From assembly GCA_945952465.1 (NCBI GenBank), contig CAMFIB010000001.1, forward strand, positions 124,001 to 188,000: a DNA stretch of 64,000 bases, in the 5' to 3' direction. How positions within the stretch are numbered: the stretch's first letter is position 1; each line of letters starts with the position of its first letter. The translations under genes were made by a program, and so were the position numbers. Below the pieces are notes generated by a model that saw only the letters and a list, made by a program, of their open reading frames with translations, was not told the DNA's origin and did no database searches. The stretch is from an uncultured Pseudomonadota bacterium. Lineage in GTDB: Bacteria; Pseudomonadota; Gammaproteobacteria; Burkholderiales; Burkholderiaceae_C. Below are positions 59,459 to 64,000 of the stretch, piece after piece.

Positions 59459-60373
59459 ATGACCGATCAAGTGACCACCACCGCCTTCGCGCCGACCACC
59501 GGCCCGCTCGACGGCCTCACCAGCCTCGTGACCGGCCTGCTGAGCTCGCTGCCCATTCTGGGCGGCCTGCCGCTGCCTTCGCTTCCCGGCCTGCCCGATC
59601 TGGGTGGCGGCCTGTCGGGTCTGCCCGGCCTGGACGCGCTGACCGGCCTGCTCGGCGGCCTGCCGTTGCCCACTCTTCCCAGCCTGCCGGGTCTGCCTGA
59701 CCTCGGCGGTGTCGAAACGGCCACCTCGGCGTCGTCGCTGCCGGCCCTGCCTGGCCTGCCCGAACTGCCGAGCCTGCCCGGTCTTGACGCCGTCACGGGC
59801 CTGCTGTCCAGCCTCCCCGTCCTCGACATCGTCACCGGCCTGCTGAGCGGTGGCCTGCCCCAGCTGCCGCTGCCCGGCGCTGACGGCGGCCTGCCGTCGC
59901 TGCCCGGCCTCGACGCCGTGACCGGCCTGCTGGGTGGCGGTCTGCCCTCGCTCCCCACCCTGCCGTCGCTGCCCGGTCTGGACGTCGTGACCGGCCTGCT
60001 CGGCGGCCTCGGTGGCGGCGACGCCACGGCCACGGCTTCGCTGCCGGGCCTGGACGCTTTGCCCGCACTGCCTGGCCTCGACGCTCTGCCGGCCCTGCCG
60101 GGCCTGGATGCGGTGACCGGCCTGCTCGGCGGTCTGGGCGGCCTTGGCGGCGGCCTGCCGGCCCTGCCGGGTCTGGACGCCGTGACCGGTCTGTTGGCTG
60201 GCGGCCTGCCGTCGCTGCCCGGTCTGCCGATCGGTGGCGGTGAAGGCGGCGCGCTGCCGATCCCGCTGGACCTCGACCTGCTGGGCGGCACCGGCCCGCT
60301 GGCAATCGTCACCACGCTGCCGCAGCAACTGCTGAGCACCGTGCTGGGTTCGCTGCAGCACCCGCTGGGCTGA
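59459..60373 (+). CDS. Acidic Leu/Gly/Pro repeat protein of unknown function
   Basis: A 304-residue protein made of repeated LPGLPGLD-x-x-TGLL-type units. LD-x-x-TGLL occurs seven times (starting at residues 58, 109, 122, 151, 174, 216, 239), with a diverged copy at 20-28. There is no Lys, Arg, Cys, Trp, Tyr or Asn, and only one His; charge is from Asp and a few Glu. There is no signal peptide. An AAAGGG site is 8 bases upstream of the ATG, in an AT-rich 136-base promoter region. A terminator follows. I do not recognise a family; a low-complexity, possibly matrix- or surface-associated protein is one possibility. Confidence 0.88.
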   Translation: MTDQVTTTAFAPTTGPLDGLTSLVTGLLSSLPILGGLPLPSLPGLPDLGGGLSGLPGLDALTGLLGGLPLPTLPSLPGLPDLGGVETATSASSLPALPGLPELPSLPGLDAVTGLLSSLPVLDIVTGLLSGGLPQLPLPGADGGLPSLPGLDAVTGLLGGGLPSLPTLPSLPGLDVVTGLLGGLGGGDATATASLPGLDALPALPGLDALPALPGLDAVTGLLGGLGGLGGGLPALPGLDAVTGLLAGGLPSLPGLPIGGGEGGALPIPLDLDLLGGTGPLAIVTTLPQQLLSTVLGSLQHPLG

Positions 60374-60393
60374 TCCGGCGTTCACGCCACACG

Positions 60394-60420
60394 AAAAAGG
60401 GACCTTCGGGTCCCTTTTTT
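60394..60420. terminator. Bidirectional terminator between the repeat-protein gene and plsC-like gene
   Basis: The inverted repeat AAAAAGGGACC-TTCG-GGTCCCTTTTT with a T-tract on the plus strand and an A-tract on the opposite side (U-tract on minus) serves both convergent genes. Confidence 0.95.
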
Positions 60421-60444
60421 CATGGGCGCTTTCGCGCGGGGCGG

Positions 60445-61194
60445 TCAGTCGGCCCGGAGATCCTGAACGTTTTGCTGCAGCGACGCGGCCCAGCCGCGCC
60501 GGTCTCGGCCGTCGGCGGCCTGCGCCTCGCCGAACGCCACCCGGGCGAGCAGGCCGTCGCCGCGCAGCATGCGCCAGATCGACGAGACCAGCGTGTCGTC
60601 CCCCACATAGGCGGCCAGCATGCTCGGCGCACCGGTGGCGGCGTCCACATAGCTGAGGGCCAGCGGCTGCACCGGCGCGGCGGCCGACACCGCTGCCTGC
60701 AGCAGGTTGGCATGGAAGGGCAGCACGCCGCGGCCGTCGCTGGTCGTGCCTTCCGGAAACACGCCCACCACGTCACCCGCCCGCAGGCTGTCGGCCATGC
60801 GGTGCACCACGCGCATTGCGTCGCGGCGCGACTCGCGCTCGATGTAGAGCGTGCCGGCGCCGGTGGCCAGCGTGCCGATCAAGGGCCAGCGCTTGACGTC
60901 GGCCTTGGACACGAAGCGGCAGTAGCGCGACGCGTGCAGCACCAGGATGTCGAGCCACGAGATGTGGTTGGCCACCAGCAGCAGCGGGCCGGGCAGGCCG
61001 GCGTTGCCACTCACCGCCAGCACCACGCCCATGCGGTCCAGCATGCCGCGCGCCCAGGCCTGCACACAGGCCTCGCGCTCGCGGGCGCTCAGGCCGGGAA
61101 ACCGGAAACGGATGGTCAACATGCCGCCCACGATGTGGACCACGATGCGCACCACCCGCCCGGCGGCGCGCAACACCCGCAGCGGCCCGTTCAA
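60445..61194 (-). CDS. plsC: 1-acyl-sn-glycerol-3-phosphate acyltransferase
   Basis: A 249-residue membrane acyltransferase making phosphatidate. A transmembrane helix lies near residues 8-26; NHISWLD (Hx4D) is near 70-76, and FPEGTTSDG near 144-152. The proposed TTG start at 61194 overlaps the pyrC' stop (TTGA); an in-frame ATG at 61122 would remove the first part of the helix. The gene ends in a convergent terminator. A second acyltransferase is at 12413-13024. Confidence 0.88.
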   Translation of the reverse strand: MNGPLRVLRAAGRVVRIVVHIVGGMLTIRFRFPGLSAREREACVQAWARGMLDRMGVVLAVSGNAGLPGPLLLVANHISWLDILVLHASRYCRFVSKADVKRWPLIGTLATGAGTLYIERESRRDAMRVVHRMADSLRAGDVVGVFPEGTTSDGRGVLPFHANLLQAAVSAAAPVQPLALSYVDAATGAPSMLAAYVGDDTLVSSIWRMLRGDGLLARVAFGEAQAADGRDRRGWAASLQQNVQDLRAD

Positions 61195-62498
61195 CGCTCG
61201 AACGCCACCTGGCCGCCGACCAGTGTGTGGCGCACCTGGCCGGCCAGCTCGTAGCCCGAGAAGGGCGTGTGTTTGCCCTGGCTGGCCAGCGCGGCGGCCT
61301 CGACGGTCCAGCGCGCGCCGGGGTCGAAGATGCAGAGGTCGGCCACGCCGCCTTCCGCCAGCCGGCCGCAACTGGCCTGCAGCGTGCCGAGCGCGTCGCC
61401 CAGCACCTGGGCCGGCGCCTGGGTGAGCACCGCGAGGCCGCGCACCAGCGCCTTGGCCGGGTCGTTGGGCCACTGGCGGTGCGCCCACTGCAGCGACAGG
61501 CCGAGCAGCAGTTCCAGCCCGGTGGCGCCGGGTTCGGCCTCGGCGAAGGGCAGGGTCTTGGCGTCGGCGTCGACCGGCGTGTGGTCGGACACCAGCGCGT
61601 CTACCGTGCCGTCGGCCAGCGCCTGCTGCAGCGCGTCGCGGTCGCGCTGTTGGCGCAGCGGCGGGCTCAGGCGGGCGCGGCTGTCGAAGTAGCCGATGTC
61701 GGTGTCGGTGAGATGCAGCGAATTGATGCTGACGTCGCAGGTCACGCGCAGGCCCTCGTGCTTGGCCTGGCGCACCAGCGCCACGCCGCCGGCGCTGCTG
61801 ATGCGGCACAGGTGCACGCGGGCGTCGGTGCCGCGCATCAGCTCGAACAGCGTGTGCAGCGCGATGGTTTCGGCCGCTTCCGGAATGCCCGACAGGCCGA
61901 GCCGGGTGGCGATGGCGCCGCTGGCGGCCACGCCCTGGCCCAGGTGGTATTCCTGCGGCCGCAGCCACAGCGTGTAGCCGAAGGTGGCGGCGTACTGCAG
62001 CGCCCGCTGCAGCACGCGCGGGTTGACGATGGCGGCCTCGGCCTGGCTGAAGCCGACGCAGCCGGCCTCGGTCAGCTCGACCATCTCGGTCAGCACCTCG
62101 CCCTGGAGGCCGCGCGTCACCGCGCCGAGCGGGAACACCCGCGACTGGTGCAGCTTCTCGGCGCGGAACTTCAGCATCTCGACCAGGCCGGGCTCGTCGA
62201 GCACCGGGTCGGTGTCGGGCGGGCAGACCAGGCTGGTGATGCCGCCGGCCACCGCCGCCGCGAGTTCGGATTCGAGCATGCCCTCGTGTTCGTAACCCGG
62301 CTCGCGCAGCCGCACCGCGAGGTCGACCAGGCCGGGCGCGACGACGCAGCCGCTGGCGTCGATGGTGCGGTTGGGGTGGAACTCGGGCGAGACGTGGCGC
62401 AGCCCGATGATGCGGCCCGCCGCGATGGCGACGTCACCGACCTGGTCGAGGCCGGAGGCGGGGTCGACGATGCGGCCGTTCTTGATGAGGATCTTCAT
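61191..62498 (-). CDS. Inactive dihydroorotase homologue PyrC' (PyrX-like)
   Basis: A 435-residue member of the amidohydrolase superfamily. In active dihydroorotases the first zinc motif reads HxH (DLHVHLREPG); here it is VDLAVRLREPG near residues 61-71, so both histidines are gone. The usual histidine before LLL is missing as well (CDVSINSLHL). DHTP near 310 remains. In pseudomonads such a protein (PyrX/PyrC') has no dihydroorotase activity and holds aspartate transcarbamoylase (PyrB) together. Gene order pyrR-pyrB-pyrC' fits that role. Confidence 0.9.
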   Translation of the reverse strand: MKILIKNGRIVDPASGLDQVGDVAIAAGRIIGLRHVSPEFHPNRTIDASGCVVAPGLVDLAVRLREPGYEHEGMLESELAAAVAGGITSLVCPPDTDPVLDEPGLVEMLKFRAEKLHQSRVFPLGAVTRGLQGEVLTEMVELTEAGCVGFSQAEAAIVNPRVLQRALQYAATFGYTLWLRPQEYHLGQGVAASGAIATRLGLSGIPEAAETIALHTLFELMRGTDARVHLCRISSAGGVALVRQAKHEGLRVTCDVSINSLHLTDTDIGYFDSRARLSPPLRQQRDRDALQQALADGTVDALVSDHTPVDADAKTLPFAEAEPGATGLELLLGLSLQWAHRQWPNDPAKALVRGLAVLTQAPAQVLGDALGTLQASCGRLAEGGVADLCIFDPGARWTVEAAALASQGKHTPFSGYELAGQVRHTLVGGQVAFER

Positions 62499-62500
62499 GC

Positions 62501-63463
62501 TTATGCCTCGTTTCCAGCCACGATGCCCATCACGGCCATTCTGACGGCGATGCCGAAGGTGACCTGCGGCAGGATCACGCTCTGCTTGCCGTCGACCACG
62601 GCGGAGTCGATCTCCACGCCGCGGTTGATGGGGCCGGGGTGCATGACGATGGCGTCGGGCTTGGCGAGCTGCAGCTTCTCCGGCGTGAGGCCGAAGCGCT
62701 TGAAGAACTCCTGCGCCGACGGCAGCAGCGCGCCGCTCATGCGTTCGTTCTGCAGCCGCAGCATGATGACCACGTCGCAGTCCTTGATGCCTTCTTCCAG
62801 CGAGTGGCAGACCCGCACGCCCATCTGCGACAGGTTGCCGGGCACCAGCGTCTTGGGCCCCACCACCCGCACCTCGGCGCAGCCCAGCGTGGTCAGCGCG
62901 TGGATGTCGGAGCGGGCCACGCGCGAGTGCAGCACGTCGCCCACGATGGCCACCGTGAGGTTGGAAAAATCCTTCTTGTAGTGCCGGATGGTGTACATGT
63001 CCAGCAGGCCCTGCGTGGGGTGGGCGTGGCGGCCGTCGCCGGCGTTGACCACGTGCACGTGCGGCGCCACGTGCTGGGCGATCAGGTAGGGCGCGCCGCT
63101 CTCGCTGTGCCGCACCACGAACAGATCGGCCGCCATGGCGCTCAGGTTGGCGATGGTGTCCAGCAGCGACTCGCCCTTGCTGGCCGAGCTGCGCGCGATG
63201 TCGAGGTTGATGACGTCGGCGCTGAGGCGCGTGGCGGCAATCTCGAAAGTGGTGCGGGTGCGGGTGCTGTTCTCGAAGAACAGGTTGAACACGCTCTTGC
63301 CGCGCAAGAGCGGCACCTTCTTCACCTCGCGGTCGCTGACGCTGACGAAGTTGGCGGCGGTGTCCAGGATCTGCAGCAGAATCTCGCGCGGCAGCCCTTC
63401 GATGGACAGCAGGTGGATCAGCTCGCCGTGCTTGTTGAGCTGGGGGTTGCGTTTGTAGAGCAT
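62501..63463 (-). CDS. pyrB: Aspartate carbamoyltransferase catalytic subunit
   Basis: PyrB condenses carbamoyl phosphate and aspartate, the committed step of pyrimidine synthesis. The protein has 320 residues. Landmarks: [14 protein letters not shown] near residues 61-74 (carbamoyl phosphate site), [12 protein letters not shown] near 148-159, and the C-terminal MHPGPINRG near 278-286. The ATG at 63463 has GGAGGG 7 bases upstream, which belongs to a family-2 repeat. It precedes pyrC' by 2 bases. Confidence 0.96.
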   Translation of the reverse strand: MLYKRNPQLNKHGELIHLLSIEGLPREILLQILDTAANFVSVSDREVKKVPLLRGKSVFNLFFENSTRTRTTFEIAATRLSADVINLDIARSSASKGESLLDTIANLSAMAADLFVVRHSESGAPYLIAQHVAPHVHVVNAGDGRHAHPTQGLLDMYTIRHYKKDFSNLTVAIVGDVLHSRVARSDIHALTTLGCAEVRVVGPKTLVPGNLSQMGVRVCHSLEEGIKDCDVVIMLRLQNERMSGALLPSAQEFFKRFGLTPEKLQLAKPDAIVMHPGPINRGVEIDSAVVDGKQSVILPQVTFGIAVRMAVMGIVAGNEA

Positions 63464-63464
63464 C

Positions 63465-63548
63465 AGTTCGCCCTCCGCCGGGCCGCCCCAAGGCGGGCGA
63501 GCGCTCCCTCGGGGGGCCGTGCAGCGGCAGCGCCGCAAACGTGGGGGC
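63465..63548 (-). repeat. Dispersed repeat family 2, pyrR-pyrB copy
   Basis: On the minus strand it begins CCCCCACGTTTGCGG, contains GGCCCCCCGAGGG and CCGCCTTGGGGCGGCCC, and ends GGAGGGCGAAC next to the pyrB ATG. It fills the pyrR-pyrB gap and provides the pyrB ribosome binding site. Confidence 0.8.
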
Positions 63549-63551
63549 TCA

Positions 63552-64000
63552 TCATGCGGCCTCCTCGACGCGCAGGCTGTATCGGCCCGCGTCGTCGCGT
63601 GCCAGCGCCAGCGAGCGGCCGGCCGGCAGCGTGGTGCGGGCGGCCACCACGTCGGGCTGCACCGGCAACTGGCGGTCGCCGCGGTCCACCAGCACCGCCA
63701 GCTTCACGCTGGCCGGGCGGCCGTAGTCGAACAGCTCGTTGAGCGCCGCGCGGATGGTGCGGCCGGTGTAGAGCACGTCGTCCAGCAGCACGATGTGGGC
63801 GCCGTCCACGTCGAAGGGCAGCAGCGTCTGGCCGCCGTCGGCCAGGCCGCGCTGCGCGAAGTCGTCGCGGTGCATGGCTGACGAAATGCTGCCGGGCGCG
63901 CCGTCCAGGCCGAGGTCGGCCTGCAGGCGTTCGGCCAGCCAGGCGCCGCCGGAGTGGATGCCCACCAGCCGGGTCTGCGGTATCAACAGCGCCTTCACGC
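63552..64000 (-). CDS. pyrR: PyrR bifunctional regulator/uracil phosphoribosyltransferase (5' end outside window)
   Basis: A PRPP-binding protein of the PyrR type, which in other bacteria regulates pyr expression or acts as a weak uracil phosphoribosyltransferase. The visible part (about 149 residues) has [14 protein letters not shown] near the start and the PRPP motif [17 protein letters not shown] near residues 69-85. The frame is open to the right edge, and the first in-window start candidate is a GTG at 63998, so the true start lies outside. Confidence 0.9.
   Translation of the reverse strand, partial: VKALLIPQTRLVGIHSGGAWLAERLQADLGLDGAPGSISSAMHRDDFAQRGLADGGQTLLPFDVDGAHIVLLDDVLYTGRTIRAALNELFDYGRPASVKLAVLVDRGDRQLPVQPDVVAARTTLPAGRSLALARDDAGRYSLRVEEAA

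Noticed and set aside
59467-60339. An Arg/Pro/Gly-rich frame opposite the Leu/Gly/Pro repeat gene
   Set aside because: It is the complement of a repetitive gene with a good start site and terminator on the other strand.

Overview
The window is high-GC chromosomal DNA from a betaproteobacterium, most likely Burkholderiales of the family Comamonadaceae. The evidence is the gene orders (ftsQ-ftsA-ftsZ-lpxC, accB-accC-prmA, pilS-pilR-ampD, pyrR-pyrB-pyrC'), an alanine/lysine-rich histone H1-like protein, and two families of short dispersed repeats. Nearly all genes are housekeeping. There is no phage, transposase, CRISPR array or rRNA. The species cannot be named from the sequence alone.

Layout. 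1-4297: end of the division/cell-wall cluster (ftsQ partial, ftsA, ftsZ, lpxC). 4314-10569: a Fur-controlled heme uptake operon on the minus strand (receptor hmuR, hmuS, hmuT, hmuU, hmuV). 10638-19430: a tiny membrane protein, ruvC, a CdsA-like enzyme with an acyltransferase, mtgA, aroE, a TonB-like protein, an RNase II-family enzyme, an esterase and rodA. 19552-22383: tldD, then aroG behind a candidate ribosome-mediated attenuator with a Tyr/Phe-rich leader peptide. 22384-30097: mpl (carrying a repeat-derived insertion), a TlpA-like thioredoxin, accB-accC, prmA, a zinc-ribbon protein and a PfkB kinase. 30161-35171: histone H1-like gene and nrdA-nrdB behind paired NrdR boxes. 35257-40096: ampD, the PilS-PilR two-component system and a CcsA-like protein. 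40146-44316: ffh, an FNR-like regulator, miaB, a secreted hypothetical protein and tRNA-Met. 44357-47838: a VWA lipoprotein divergent from an ECF sigma factor and its probable membrane partner. 47861-53560: enoyl-CoA hydratase, DUF3108 protein, M61 peptidase, DsbC and a UbiH-like monooxygenase. 53640-60373: AsmA, MOSC protein, a CalB-like lipase, YchF and a very unusual Leu/Gly/Pro repeat protein. 60445-64000: PlsC, the inactive dihydroorotase homologue PyrC', PyrB and PyrR (partial).

Most notable points: (1) the aroG leader peptide with a terminator and a competing antiterminator; (2) the 304-residue repeat protein at 59459-60373, which has no Lys, Arg, Cys, Trp, Tyr or Asn; (3) an in-frame insertion of a dispersed repeat into mpl; (4) two families of short repeats that also occur inside coding sequence, supply a stop codon, or supply a ribosome binding site; (5) many -10-like boxes 6-8 nt before the start codon, suggesting leaderless or near-leaderless mRNAs.
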